Source: Lutimonas halocynthiae (GTDB lineage Bacteria; Bacteroidota; Bacteroidia; Flavobacteriales; Flavobacteriaceae). From it: a stretch of DNA of 64,000 bases. Of this stretch, positions 26,647 through 36,580 are shown in pieces. How positions within the stretch are numbered: position 1 is the first letter of the stretch; every line of letters begins with the position of its first letter. The DNA is taken from positions 966,263-1,030,262 of the forward strand of contig NZ_JAUFQO010000016.1 of NCBI RefSeq assembly GCF_030409835.1, read 5' to 3'. The position numbers and the translations under genes are program-made. A model generated the notes under the pieces. That model did not search any database. It worked only from the letters and a program-made list of their open reading frames with translations, and was not told where the DNA came from.

Positions 26647-28236
26647 TTAATTAGCCTGTCTGGCTGCTTTACGCATCTCTCTTTCTCTTTGATTCAATTC
26701 TTTTCGTTGCTGCTTTCGTTGTTGCTCCTGTTCAGGTGTTAAATAATAATCAACTAACTGCCCAGCATAATAGAGACTATCCCGATCGATCTCAGATTCG
26801 TTCACATTTAATTCATCTGCTAATTGAAGGGCATATTTTTCCAGTTCATCCTCTGTAACCCAACCGCCTCCTAGCGATTTATAAAGACCTATATAAGAAC
26901 TGAGTAAACGTTGATAATTTTCAGAGTAGCTGAGGCGGGCCTCAAATTCTTGTCGTTGATTCTCAATCACCTCCAGATAACTGGTTACACCTTGAAAGTA
27001 TCTTTGCCTCGATAAGTAACTTGCATTTTCTGCGGCCCCTAACTTGTATTCATTAGCCGCCAGCTCGTCTCTCAGCGTTTGTAAAGAGATTAGTGAATTA
27101 TCTACCTCGAGCAGCGCTGTTAATACCGTGTTCTCATAAGAGAAAAGTGACTGGCGCGCTATTTCGCGCTCGATATCCACTCGACGAACGTTCTTGCCCC
27201 ATTCAAATAATGGTCCTAAAAGACTGACTCCTGCACTCCAACCTAATCCATTGTCTAACAAGGTTGAAAGATCATTCGATCCTACGCCTAACAAACCTGT
27301 CAGACTAATAGCAGGAAATCTCATCGCCTGTGCTACACCAATTCTCGCATTTTGTGCTCGGTATAGTTGCGCAGCTTCCATGACATCCGGCCTTCTTGCC
27401 AATAACTCAGATGGAATTCCTTGAGGTACAGTATCAGGCACTTGATACTCGATAAGGGTCTTTGGTGTGATAATGCTGCTTGGGTTTCGCCCCAATAGAA
27501 TACTTAAATTGTTCTCTGCAAAACCGATCTCCCTTTGAAATGTAGGTACAGAAACCTGAGCAATTGCCTTCTGGATCTCTGCTTGATTTACATCGATAAT
27601 ATGCGTATAGCCTTTGTCAAAACGAGCCTGGATGATTTGTAATGAGGTATCTCGAGAAGCCAGTGTTTTCTCCGAAATATCGAGTCTGGTCTGAAAATCC
27701 AACAATTGAAAATAATTGATGGCCACCTCACTGATCAGGGCAACCTCAATGGCTCGCTTCCCATAAAAAGATGCCAAAAGCTCTGCCTGGGCAGCCTCGT
27801 TACCTCTTCGAAATTTTCCCCAAAAATCCAATTCCCAATTTAAAGTGGCACTGGCTCCATAGGTTTCCAGGTTTTGATCCAGGTTTTGACCAAATAACTG
27901 ATTTTGAACTCCTGCATTTGCCTGAACGCCAAACTTTGGGCCCATATCCGCTTTGTTGAATTTGAAATTTGCCCTAGCCTGCTCAATTCTACTTGCAGCT
28001 ATCAAAAGGTTTTTATTCTCTCTCAGGGCTGTATGGATCAGGGTATCAAGCGTAGGATCATTAAAAATCTCCCACCACTTGAAATTAATGATACTATCTG
28101 TCTTTTCAGCGGTGAATCGAAATTCAACCGGGGTTGTATCTTCAGGCTCCACATAGTTAGGACCAACCTTGCAGGAAACTATAAACAACATAGTCATAAA
28201 TCCCAGCGTACCGTATGTAATAAGTTTCTTAGTCAT
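26647..28236 (-). CDS. Outer-membrane channel lipoprotein of an RND efflux system (NodT/OprM type)
   Basis: The 529-residue product is a TolC-fold outer membrane factor. Starting at the ATG at 28236 gives a lipoprotein signal with lipobox 'IVSC' followed by 'KVGPNYVEPE', the standard N-terminus of this family, so this start is preferred to the longer frame from 28308. Its ATG overlaps the stop of the RND pump gene (ATGACTAA). Two OEP repeats follow; 'RPDVMEAAQLYRAQNARIGVAQAMRFPAISLTG' is characteristic. The C-terminal 70 residues are rich in Gln, Arg and Glu, a charged extension not usual in OprM. It forms the outer end of the pump encoded upstream. Confidence 0.93.
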   Translation of the reverse strand: MTKKLITYGTLGFMTMLFIVSCKVGPNYVEPEDTTPVEFRFTAEKTDSIINFKWWEIFNDPTLDTLIHTALRENKNLLIAASRIEQARANFKFNKADMGPKFGVQANAGVQNQLFGQNLDQNLETYGASATLNWELDFWGKFRRGNEAAQAELLASFYGKRAIEVALISEVAINYFQLLDFQTRLDISEKTLASRDTSLQIIQARFDKGYTHIIDVNQAEIQKAIAQVSVPTFQREIGFAENNLSILLGRNPSSIITPKTLIEYQVPDTVPQGIPSELLARRPDVMEAAQLYRAQNARIGVAQAMRFPAISLTGLLGVGSNDLSTLLDNGLGWSAGVSLLGPLFEWGKNVRRVDIEREIARQSLFSYENTVLTALLEVDNSLISLQTLRDELAANEYKLGAAENASYLSRQRYFQGVTSYLEVIENQRQEFEARLSYSENYQRLLSSYIGLYKSLGGGWVTEDELEKYALQLADELNVNESEIDRDSLYYAGQLVDYYLTPEQEQQRKQQRKELNQREREMRKAARQAN

Positions 28237-31200
28237 TGCTTTCTGTTGATTTTTGCTCCAAGGCCATAGCCTTTTCACGTTGTTTTTCATAGCCAAATAT
28301 TTTACCAATAAAGATAAATAACATGGGATATAAGAAAACTCCCAAGAAAGTTGCCAAACTCATTCCTCCCAATAGGGCCATTCCCATAACTTTTCTTGCT
28401 TCTGCTCCAGATCCTGAAGCAATAACCAACGGAAATACACCTAAAATAAATGAAAAGGCTGTCATCAATATCGGTCTGAATCGAGATTTAGATGCAGCCA
28501 TTGCTGCATCAAATAAACTTAATCCTTTTTTAAACTCGTCATTTGCAAATTCAACAATCAAGATGGCATTCTTTGCTGCCATTCCAATCAACATTACAAA
28601 AGAAACCTGAGCGAAAATATTGTTTTCAAAAGTCGGACTAAAGAATCTCGCCGCCCATAAGGCAAATAAAGCTCCAAAAATAGCAAATGGAGTTCCAAGT
28701 AAAATGCTAAAGGGTAAAGACCAACTCTCATATTGTGCTGACAAAATCAGAAAAACGAACACCAATGAAAAAGTTAAAATCATCATCAATGATCCGGAAG
28801 CCTTTTCTTCTTGAAAAGACATGGCATTCCAGGCGTAATTCATATCTGCCGGTAAAACTTCTTCAGCCACTTCTTTTAAAGCTTGTCTGGCTTGATCAGA
28901 AGTATATCCCTCAGCCGGCCCACCGGTGACTTCAACCGATCTAAACAAATTAAATCGATTCGTATAGTCAGGACCAGAGGTAGGTGTAACAGTTGCCACA
29001 GTACCTAATGGAACCATTTCTCCCTTATTATTCTTTATGAAAAAATTACTTATCTGTGACTCATCAACTCTGTATTCAGGTTCTGCCTGAATATAAGTTT
29101 TATACAATCTTCCAAATCTGGTAAAATCGTTTACATAGGTCCCCCCCATGAACGCTCCAACAGTAGTGTATAAGTCATTTAATTTAATTCCCAGTTTTAA
29201 GGCCTTTTCCTTATCAATATCCATAAATCGCTGAGGTACGCCTGCCTGGAATGTTGTGAATGCACTCCCTATTTCAGGCCGGGCATTTGCCGCCTGTAAG
29301 AATTTCATAGTCGATTGAGCGATATAATTCGGATCATTACCTCCTCTGTCCTGCAACATTATACTAAATCCGGAACCATTTCCTAAGCCTGGAATTGCAG
29401 GTGGGCCAAAAGCAAATACTTGTGCCCCTTTTATTTCACTTCCAAGCCGGGCATTCACTTTTTGAACCATTTCCTTTACGGTAATGTCTCTTTCTGACCA
29501 ATTACGAAGTGTGACAAACATAAAACCATTGTTGGGAATATTCGAACCAGAAAGCATACTGTAACCCGTCGCATTTAAGACAAATTGAACGTCAGGATAA
29601 TCCATCAATATTCCCTCTATTTCTTCTGAAATGGCACCGGTCCTTTGTAGAGAAGCTGCATTTGGTAATTGAATATTTACGTAAAAATACCCCATATCTT
29701 CTTCAGGAATAAATCCACCAGGAACCAGACCTCCAAAGACACCTGCACCAACAGTCATCAAAAGAATAAAAACGACACCTCTCTTCATTTTTCGACCAAT
29801 AATGTTGGTCATGCTCATATAAGCATCGGTACTTTTATCCATTCCCCTATTGAATTTATCAAAGAACCATCCCAATGGACCTCCATAAGGAACGGGCTTT
29901 TTCAATAATAAGGAGCAAAGTGCAGGGCTCAAAGTCAAAGCATTAACAGAGGATACAATTACCGAAACCACAATGGTAATCGCAAACTGTTGATAAAGCA
30001 GTCCGGTTATACCGGCCATTCCTGCCACCGGAATAAATACGGCAATAAGTACCAAAGTAGTGGCAATAACCGGTGCCGTAACTTTGGCCATAGCATCTAA
30101 AGTAGCCTCTTTTGTATTCATCCCCTTGGCAATATTTACCTGAACGGCTTCAACCACTACAATGGCATCATCCACTACTATCCCAATCGCCAATACCAGT
30201 CCTAAAAGTGAGAGCACGTTAATCGTGAACCCTAATAATGGGAAAAATATAAACGCACCAATTAAGGAAACCGGAATTGCCAAAGTGGGTATTAAGGTAG
30301 CCCTCCAATCCTGAATAAAAATAAATACCACCAATACTACCAAAATAAGGGCAATAATTAAGGTTACAACGATATCTTTAATCCCTGCAGTAATTGGAAG
30401 AGTTGTATCCAAACCAACCTCGTATTTTACACTTTCAGGGAATCCTTTGGACAATTCATCCATTTCTATAATAATCTGTTCAGCCAATTCTACAGCATTG
30501 GCACCGGGAGATTGATAAAGCGCAATAATGGCACAAGTTTCTCCATTACTTCTCGGAATCATACTATAGGTTTCTACTCCTAAATTCACTGTAGCTATAT
30601 CTCCTATTTTCACTTGAGACCCATCTGAATGGGTCCTGATAACGATATTCTCGAATTCCTCAGGCGAATTAAATCTTTCAGGCAATCTAACAGTGTATGT
30701 AAATTCGGTACCAGGGGGTGCGGGTTCTGCTCCAAATTTCCCACCGGGTACGATAATATTTTGCTCGTTAATGGCATCCATGATCTCAGGAACTGTAATT
30801 CCCATTTGAGCCAAACGATCAGGTTTTACCCATATTCGCATGGAATAATTGGCGGCCCCCATGACGTCAACTCTACCTATTCCCTTAACCCTTGCCAGTT
30901 GATCCTTAATATTGATCAAGGCGTAATTCCCAAGAAAATCCTGATCATAACGACCATCAGAAGTAAGGGTTAAAGCCAGCATAATATTGGGTAAACTCTT
31001 TTTTGTGGTAACCCCGTATTTAGTTACCGAAGCAGGTAATTTTGCTGATGCAGCTGAAACCCTGTTTTGAGCCAATACCGTATTCATATCAGGATCGGTC
31101 CCAACATCAAATGAAACCTGAATAACCATTGTACCATCGTTGGCATTGGTAGATTTCATATAGATCATATTATCAACACCATTCACCTCCTGCTCTATAG

Positions 31201-31402
31201 GCGTCGCAACAGATTCTTCCACACTGATGGCATTTGCACCTGTATATGTTCCTCGAACCTCAACTATCGGAGGTGTTAAATTTGGATATTGTTCAACAGC
31301 GAGACCAACTAATGAAACTGATCCCACAATAACAATAATAATCGCAATTACCATAGCCACAATAGGGCGATGCACAAAGAAATTTCCTTTATTATCTGCC
31401 AT
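28229..31402 (-). CDS. RND multidrug efflux pump, inner-membrane subunit (AcrB/MexB type, HAE1)
   Basis: The 1,057-residue protein has the AcrB plan: helix 1, a large periplasmic loop, helices 2-6, a second periplasmic loop and helices 7-12. The proton-relay aspartates sit in 'GIVVDDAIVVVEAVQ', and 'FFVHRPIVAMVIAIIIVIVGSVSL' is the first helix. Such pumps export hydrophobic or amphiphilic compounds driven by proton influx. It is the middle gene of an adaptor-pump-channel operon; six bases separate it from the adaptor gene. Confidence 0.97.
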   Translation of the reverse strand: MADNKGNFFVHRPIVAMVIAIIIVIVGSVSLVGLAVEQYPNLTPPIVEVRGTYTGANAISVEESVATPIEQEVNGVDNMIYMKSTNANDGTMVIQVSFDVGTDPDMNTVLAQNRVSAASAKLPASVTKYGVTTKKSLPNIMLALTLTSDGRYDQDFLGNYALINIKDQLARVKGIGRVDVMGAANYSMRIWVKPDRLAQMGITVPEIMDAINEQNIIVPGGKFGAEPAPPGTEFTYTVRLPERFNSPEEFENIVIRTHSDGSQVKIGDIATVNLGVETYSMIPRSNGETCAIIALYQSPGANAVELAEQIIIEMDELSKGFPESVKYEVGLDTTLPITAGIKDIVVTLIIALILVVLVVFIFIQDWRATLIPTLAIPVSLIGAFIFFPLLGFTINVLSLLGLVLAIGIVVDDAIVVVEAVQVNIAKGMNTKEATLDAMAKVTAPVIATTLVLIAVFIPVAGMAGITGLLYQQFAITIVVSVIVSSVNALTLSPALCSLLLKKPVPYGGPLGWFFDKFNRGMDKSTDAYMSMTNIIGRKMKRGVVFILLMTVGAGVFGGLVPGGFIPEEDMGYFYVNIQLPNAASLQRTGAISEEIEGILMDYPDVQFVLNATGYSMLSGSNIPNNGFMFVTLRNWSERDITVKEMVQKVNARLGSEIKGAQVFAFGPPAIPGLGNGSGFSIMLQDRGGNDPNYIAQSTMKFLQAANARPEIGSAFTTFQAGVPQRFMDIDKEKALKLGIKLNDLYTTVGAFMGGTYVNDFTRFGRLYKTYIQAEPEYRVDESQISNFFIKNNKGEMVPLGTVATVTPTSGPDYTNRFNLFRSVEVTGGPAEGYTSDQARQALKEVAEEVLPADMNYAWNAMSFQEEKASGSLMMILTFSLVFVFLILSAQYESWSLPFSILLGTPFAIFGALFALWAARFFSPTFENNIFAQVSFVMLIGMAAKNAILIVEFANDEFKKGLSLFDAAMAASKSRFRPILMTAFSFILGVFPLVIASGSGAEARKVMGMALLGGMSLATFLGVFLYPMLFIFIGKIFGYEKQREKAMALEQKSTESND

Positions 31403-31407
31403 AATTC

Positions 31408-32562
31408 TTAAGATTGAGGCGTTTGTTGACTCACAAATTCTGTAACCTGTGGAATAATTTCCATTCCGGATCTGGCTTTTTGAATTCCTTCCAAAATTAT
31501 CTTATCGCCATTATTCAATCCTTCTTTGATGATATAGAATTCACCGACCTTATCTGTAACTTCAACTGTTTTGCTTTCTAAAACATTCTCATTATTGACA
31601 AACATTACAGAAAATTGACCTTGAAGTTCCTTGGCACATTTTTGGGGAATAACAATCGAATTTTCATCCTCACGAACACGTATCCTTACACGGGCAAACT
31701 GCCCCGGCCTGATCAAGCGCTGCGGGTTCGGGAAACTGGCTTGAACCAAAATCGACCCCGTCGAGGAATCGATATTTCGATCAATAAAATCGACTTCACC
31801 CTTTTGATCATACAAGGTACCATCAGCAAGAATTAGTTCGAGTTCGGCCCTGTCATCTCCTTCAACCCGACGCATTTCCATCTCTTCATCCGTTAAGTAA
31901 GCCCTTGCTATTTTTAAATAATCCGGTTCGGTCAAAAAGAACTGTACTCTTATCGCCCTTAATTGTGAAACTGTATTCAATATCACGGGATTTGGGTCCT
32001 TTCCTACAAATTCACCCTCCCGAGCGTTGGTTTTTCCAATGATTCCTTCGATTGGGGCATACATTTTGCAATAGCCCTTATTTATCTTGGCTATGTTCAG
32101 ATTGGCCTTTGCTGCCTCAAGACTCGATATCGCAGCATCCCTTTTACTGACAGCCATATCCAGTTCCTGTTGGCTTACGGCATCCATGGCCGCTAGGGGC
32201 TCAATCCGGCGTAAATCACTTTCTGCCTGCACTAGAACCGTCTGGGCTTCTGAAACCTTAGACTCTTCTGCCACTACCTTCTCCTGAAACGGATCAGGAT
32301 CGATCGAATACAGCAACTGTCCCTTTTCCACCCTTTCTCCTTCATCAAAATGTATTCCTTCTAAAAAGCCCTCTACCCGGGCTCTAATTGGTATATCTTT
32401 TTCACCATATATCTGACCCACAAATTCTTCATAGATAGGAACTGATTTGGTCTGAATTTCATAAACCTCAAAAGGCTGAGGTGGCATGGCTTGCTGTTTA
32501 TCTCCTTTCTTGCATGAGAATATAATAGCTGACAATAAAAGAAGGAAGTATACTTTTTTCAT
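31408..32562 (-). CDS. RND efflux periplasmic adaptor subunit (AcrA type)
   Basis: The product is a 384-residue membrane-fusion lipoprotein. The ATG at 32562 gives 'MKKVYFLLLLSAIIFSC', a lipoprotein signal, and is preferred to the longer frame from 32619. Typical elements follow: a beta-barrel/lipoyl half ('VPIRARVEGFLEGIHFDEGERVEKGQLLYSIDP' style, here starting 'DIPIRARVEGF'), a coiled-coil hairpin (about 90-150), the second lipoyl half 'APIEGIIGKTNAREGEFVG', and a barrel domain. It bridges the pump and outer channel encoded downstream. No regulator gene is adjacent. Confidence 0.95.
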   Translation of the reverse strand: MKKVYFLLLLSAIIFSCKKGDKQQAMPPQPFEVYEIQTKSVPIYEEFVGQIYGEKDIPIRARVEGFLEGIHFDEGERVEKGQLLYSIDPDPFQEKVVAEESKVSEAQTVLVQAESDLRRIEPLAAMDAVSQQELDMAVSKRDAAISSLEAAKANLNIAKINKGYCKMYAPIEGIIGKTNAREGEFVGKDPNPVILNTVSQLRAIRVQFFLTEPDYLKIARAYLTDEEMEMRRVEGDDRAELELILADGTLYDQKGEVDFIDRNIDSSTGSILVQASFPNPQRLIRPGQFARVRIRVREDENSIVIPQKCAKELQGQFSVMFVNNENVLESKTVEVTDKVGEFYIIKEGLNNGDKIILEGIQKARSGMEIIPQVTEFVSQQTPQS

Positions 32563-32652
32563 AGGGTTTAGTTTTAATCGAGTAACAGTGGTTAAAAATA
32601 AAAAATCTTTTAACAACAATCACCATTATCCCCTTAAAACTATAGAATACCT

Positions 32653-34098
32653 TTAATAATAGGCAAATCTTCTCACCTTTGAGATATATTTGGCCAAGCC
32701 CATTACTTGATGACTATAACCATATTCATTGTCATACCATACATATAGTATCGCATGATCACCTTCTTTCGAAACAATTGTGGCATGGCTGTCAAAAATG
32801 GCTGGTTCAAGCGTACCAACGATATCTGATGACACGAGTTCGTTACTCATAGAATAGCGAATCTGTTCAACCAAGTTTCCCTCTAAGGCAAACTTCTTTA
32901 CCAAAGCGTTAAGATCTTCTCTGGTTGTTTTACTTTGAAGATTTAAATTTAAAATCGCCAAGGATCCGTTTGGAACCGGAACCCGTATGGCATTTGAGGT
33001 CAGTTTCCCTGCTAATTCTGGTACCGCTTTTGACACTGCTTTACCAGCGCCAGTCTCAGTAATAACCATATTTAAAGCTGCAGCGCGGCCTCGTCTATAT
33101 TTATCATGCATATTATCAACCAAATTCTGATCATTGGTATAGGCATGTATTGTCTCTATATGTCCATGTTTAACTCCTAGCGTGTCATTAATCACCTTTA
33201 GAACTGGCGTAATGGCATTAGTAGTGCAAGAGGCTGCAGAAAATATCCGGTGTTCATCTGGGTTAAAATTATTTTGATTGACGCCATAAACGATATTTGG
33301 AACATTTCCAATTCCAGGAGCCGTCAACAAAACTTTATCCACTCCCTTTGCCTCTAAATGTCTTGATAAATCCTCCTCTGATCTGAAGGCTCCCGTATTA
33401 TCAATTATTAAGGCATCATTAATCCCATAGTTCAAATAATTAGGATCTTCAGGGCGGTTTGCTGAAATAACAAAAACAGTGGTCCCGTTTATGATAAGTG
33501 CCTGTTCTTCAAAATCTACTTTAACAGATCCTTTAAAATAACCATGCACTGAATCTTTCCTTAGCATAGAAGCTCTCTTTTCAAGAACCTCCTTTGTAAT
33601 CTCTCCTCTTGTTACAATAGCGCGTAACCGCATTTGAACCCCTTTACCGGTCCTAGACATCAATTCTCGAGCCAGCAGGCGTCCTATTCTACCAAAACCA
33701 TAAAGAACAACATCCTTTGGTTTAAAGCCATTTCCGTTTTTTGCGCCCGACAATTTACCTTCCACAAAACTATCTACATCTGTTTCGGCGGTTAAATGTA
33801 GGACGTAAGCAAGTTTACCTATATCGATTTTGGACGGTGGCAAGTCCATTTTCATAATCTTTTGAGCGATTTCCAACATGTAGGTCATGGAAATCGGTTT
33901 TTGAACAAATTCTTTCGAATAATCCAACAGATTCAAAATTTCGCTAACGTTTCTATCAATTAACTGGTTTCTGAATAAAAACAGTTCTATGTTGTTTTCA
34001 TACCACAAATCACTGATCACCTTGATCAATTCAACTGTCATCCTTCTCTGATCTACTGCCTTGGATAACTGCTCTTCGTAACTCTTTATCAATTTCAT
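32653..34098 (-). CDS. Long-form glyceraldehyde-3-phosphate dehydrogenase
   Basis: The 481-residue protein contains a complete GAPDH: NAD-binding 'GFGRIGR' at 134-140, catalytic Cys291 in 'SAASCTTN', and 'SNAIRVPVPNGSLAILNL'. An extra N-terminal region of about 125 residues, helical and charged, precedes the NAD fold. This long form occurs alongside a standard GAPDH in flavobacteria; its separate role (glycolytic versus gluconeogenic or NADP use) is not settled by sequence. No other glycolytic gene is nearby. A terminator separates it from the protease gene upstream. Confidence 0.92.
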   Translation of the reverse strand: MKLIKSYEEQLSKAVDQRRMTVELIKVISDLWYENNIELFLFRNQLIDRNVSEILNLLDYSKEFVQKPISMTYMLEIAQKIMKMDLPPSKIDIGKLAYVLHLTAETDVDSFVEGKLSGAKNGNGFKPKDVVLYGFGRIGRLLARELMSRTGKGVQMRLRAIVTRGEITKEVLEKRASMLRKDSVHGYFKGSVKVDFEEQALIINGTTVFVISANRPEDPNYLNYGINDALIIDNTGAFRSEEDLSRHLEAKGVDKVLLTAPGIGNVPNIVYGVNQNNFNPDEHRIFSAASCTTNAITPVLKVINDTLGVKHGHIETIHAYTNDQNLVDNMHDKYRRGRAAALNMVITETGAGKAVSKAVPELAGKLTSNAIRVPVPNGSLAILNLNLQSKTTREDLNALVKKFALEGNLVEQIRYSMSNELVSSDIVGTLEPAIFDSHATIVSKEGDHAILYVWYDNEYGYSHQVMGLAKYISKVRRFAYY

Positions 34099-34156
34099 AT
34101 CATAATAAATATATTATTAAGAACGTAAAAATATGTCTTTATTATATGTAATTCAT

Positions 34157-34190
34157 AAAAAAAACCACTCAAGATAAGTGGTTTTTATTA
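34157..34190 (-). terminator. Intrinsic terminator after the HtrA-type protease gene
   Basis: AAAACCACT pairs with AGTGGTTTT around an 7-base loop; A-run and T-run flank it. It lies between the stop at 34233 and the GAPDH start at 34098. Confidence 0.8.
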
Positions 34191-34232
34191 AATTATTAAA
34201 TTAGACCTTATAATAAGTACTAGATTAGTTTG

Positions 34233-35678
34233 TTAATTGGAGCGAACTCTAATATAACCCTGTTTTCCGCTTTTTGTCAGTATTTGCAATTCAAAATAAT
34301 CTTTGTTCTGGTATTTTTTCAATAATTGATCAACCTCTTGCGCACTTGAAACCTTTTGGTCTTCAACAGCTAATATAATATCTCCATTACCTACTCCATA
34401 AGTTCTTTCGATGGCTTCATTGTTTAAACTCACAATTTTCACCCCGTAATCTATATCATATCTGTTGCCTTCACTTTTGGATATTGGCTCTAATTGCCCA
34501 ATAAAGTATTCTGAGAAATCAGAATTTTCAAATTTATATTTTCCAAACTGATTCTTTAATTTTAAGGTTAATGTTTTAATTTCTTCACTTCTAAGGATCG
34601 TCACCTCAACCTGATCTCCGGGCCTCTTAGAACCAAGATAACCCTGCAAATCAGAAAAATTCGCGATCTTGACATTATCCATTTTTACGATAATATCATT
34701 TGTCATCAATCCGGCTTCTTTAGCGGCCCCTTGATCCAAAACCCTTGTAATTAAAACTCCTTCAGTACTTTCAACTCCAAATTCACTGGCCTTGGCACTG
34801 TTCAACTCTTCATAATTGATTCCCAAATAGGCTCTTTGCACATTCCCAAATTCAAGTATGTCTTCTATTACCTTTTTTGCAATATTTGAAGGCACAGCGA
34901 AAGAATAGCCTATATAGGAGCCTGTTTGCGAGGATATTGCTGTGTTAATTCCGATTAGGTTACCTCTAGTGTTGACCAAAGCACCTCCACTATTCCCCGG
35001 ATTAACAGCCGCATCTGTTTGAATAAAGGATTCAATCCTTTTATTATTATTCATTATATTGATATCTCTAGCCTTGGCACTGACAATTCCTGCTGTTACC
35101 GTTGAAGTAAGGTTAAACGGGTTACCAACCGCTAAGACCCATTCTCCTACACTAAGGTGATCAGAATCTCCAAATGGCATATAAGGTAAATCGTCTTTTT
35201 GAATTTTCAACAAAGCGATATCAGTACTTTCATCCACACCAACTACTTCAGCCTCGTATGACTCCTTATTATTTAAGGTCACCTCTAATTTTCGAGCTCC
35301 TTTTATAACGTGATTATTTGTGATGATATAACCATCAGAAGAAATAATTACTCCCGAACCCGAACCTACTACCTGTCTTTCTGCGCCACCCGTGTCACCA
35401 TAAAAGAATTCCATCAAAGAATTTGATCTGGAACTCGTACTGCTTATATTTTTTACGTGCACCACGGCATGTATAGACTTCTCAGCAATTGCTGTAAAAT
35501 CAGTCTTCTCGGCTGCAGCCACCCTATCAGATTCATAGCTTGCCGGAATGATTGTTGGCATATTGACGCCCCCAATATCACCTGGCACAACCTGTTGTTC
35601 AAAAAATGTAACATACATTCCTAAAGTCAGCACACCTCCAAGGGCAGACACAACAAGCATTTTAAAAAAATTCTTCAT
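34233..35678 (-). CDS. HtrA/DegP-family periplasmic serine protease
   Basis: The 481-residue protein has an N-terminal membrane or signal helix (about 5-25), a trypsin-like protease domain and two PDZ domains (about 285-380 and 400-480). The catalytic triad is His123 ('TNNHVIKG'), Asp153 ('DESTDIALLKI') and Ser230 ('NPGNSGGAL'). DegP-type enzymes refold or degrade damaged envelope proteins. The divergent region towards dapF holds no obvious stress-sigma motif. Length and domain order match Bacteroidota DegQ/DegP proteins. Confidence 0.96.
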   Translation of the reverse strand: MKNFFKMLVVSALGGVLTLGMYVTFFEQQVVPGDIGGVNMPTIIPASYESDRVAAAEKTDFTAIAEKSIHAVVHVKNISSTSSRSNSLMEFFYGDTGGAERQVVGSGSGVIISSDGYIITNNHVIKGARKLEVTLNNKESYEAEVVGVDESTDIALLKIQKDDLPYMPFGDSDHLSVGEWVLAVGNPFNLTSTVTAGIVSAKARDINIMNNNKRIESFIQTDAAVNPGNSGGALVNTRGNLIGINTAISSQTGSYIGYSFAVPSNIAKKVIEDILEFGNVQRAYLGINYEELNSAKASEFGVESTEGVLITRVLDQGAAKEAGLMTNDIIVKMDNVKIANFSDLQGYLGSKRPGDQVEVTILRSEEIKTLTLKLKNQFGKYKFENSDFSEYFIGQLEPISKSEGNRYDIDYGVKIVSLNNEAIERTYGVGNGDIILAVEDQKVSSAQEVDQLLKKYQNKDYFELQILTKSGKQGYIRVRSN

Positions 35679-35782
35679 AATTCGCTATTTTTTTATCAAT
35701 AAACTCAAATTTAAATATAAAAAACCCAAGTCAAGACTACTTTAACTATACTTTAACAGCCATGATTTCTTTCAATAATTCC

Positions 35783-35790
35783 TACATTTG
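35783..35790 (+). promoter_or_regulatory. -7 box TACATTTG immediately before dapF
   Basis: TACATTTG fits TAnnTTTG and ends only four bases before the ATG at 35795, so the dapF transcript is probably leaderless or nearly so. It also argues against the longer frame that starts at 35762. Confidence 0.6.
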
Positions 35791-35794
35791 CAAG

Positions 35795-36580
35795 ATGAAA
35801 ATAGACTTTTTTAAATACCAGGGCGCTGGAAATGACTTTGTGATCATCGATAACCGGAACAACTTTTTTCCAAAAGATGATTACAAACTTATTCAAGCAT
35901 GCTGTGACCGAAAGTTTGGAATTGGTGCAGATGGCCTGATGCTACTTGAAAATGATGCCCAGACAGATTTTAAAATGGTATATTATAATGCAGATGGCAA
36001 ACCAGGATCAATGTGCGGTAATGGAGGGAGATGTATCGTTGCCTTTGCCAAATCGCTTGGGATTTTTAAGGCAACAACAAAATTTATGGCCTTGGGAGAA
36101 ATATACCAGGCCACAATGCAAGGTGATCAAGTGAGTCTAAAAATGATTGACATTGACGCAATTGAAGTTTATGATAAGCATGTATTTCTGGATACTGGTT
36201 CTCCGCATCATGTCAGCTTCGTTGAAAATCTTTCTGAATTCAATGTGGTTGATCATGGACGTAAAATTCGATATGGCGCTCCATACAATGAGACAGGAAC
36301 CAATGTGAATTTTGTTGAGAAATTAAATGACAATACTTTTAGTGTCAGAACCTATGAACGGGGTGTTGAAAATGAAACCCTGAGTTGTGGTACCGGCGTA
36401 ACCGCTGTGGCCTTAGCCAGTTATCATTTGAATAAAACCAGCGAAAAAACTATACATATTGAAACGCTTGGTGGTAAATTAAAAATTGAATTTGAAAAGG
36501 AGCAAAATGTATATAAGAATATTATCCTTAGCGGCCCGGCTACTCTAGTGTTCCAGGGCACAATAGACATGAAACTATGA
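35795..36580 (+). CDS. dapF: Diaminopimelate epimerase DapF
   Basis: The 261-residue enzyme converts LL- to meso-diaminopimelate for lysine and peptidoglycan synthesis. The two catalytic cysteines are visible: Cys74 in 'GSMCGNGGRC' and Cys198 in 'TLSCGTGVTA'. 'FFKYQGAGNDFV' at the N-terminus is the family opening and supports the ATG at 35795; an in-frame ATG at 35762 would add an unsupported 11 residues and precede the promoter box. The stop overlaps the next start by ATGA, making a tight four-gene unit through 39061. Confidence 0.97.
   Translation: MKIDFFKYQGAGNDFVIIDNRNNFFPKDDYKLIQACCDRKFGIGADGLMLLENDAQTDFKMVYYNADGKPGSMCGNGGRCIVAFAKSLGIFKATTKFMALGEIYQATMQGDQVSLKMIDIDAIEVYDKHVFLDTGSPHHVSFVENLSEFNVVDHGRKIRYGAPYNETGTNVNFVEKLNDNTFSVRTYERGVENETLSCGTGVTAVALASYHLNKTSEKTIHIETLGGKLKIEFEKEQNVYKNIILSGPATLVFQGTIDMKL

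Noticed and set aside
26237-28308. Longer start of the outer-membrane channel gene at 28308
   Set aside because: It would run 80 bases into the pump gene, and the lipoprotein signal begins at the ATG at 28236.
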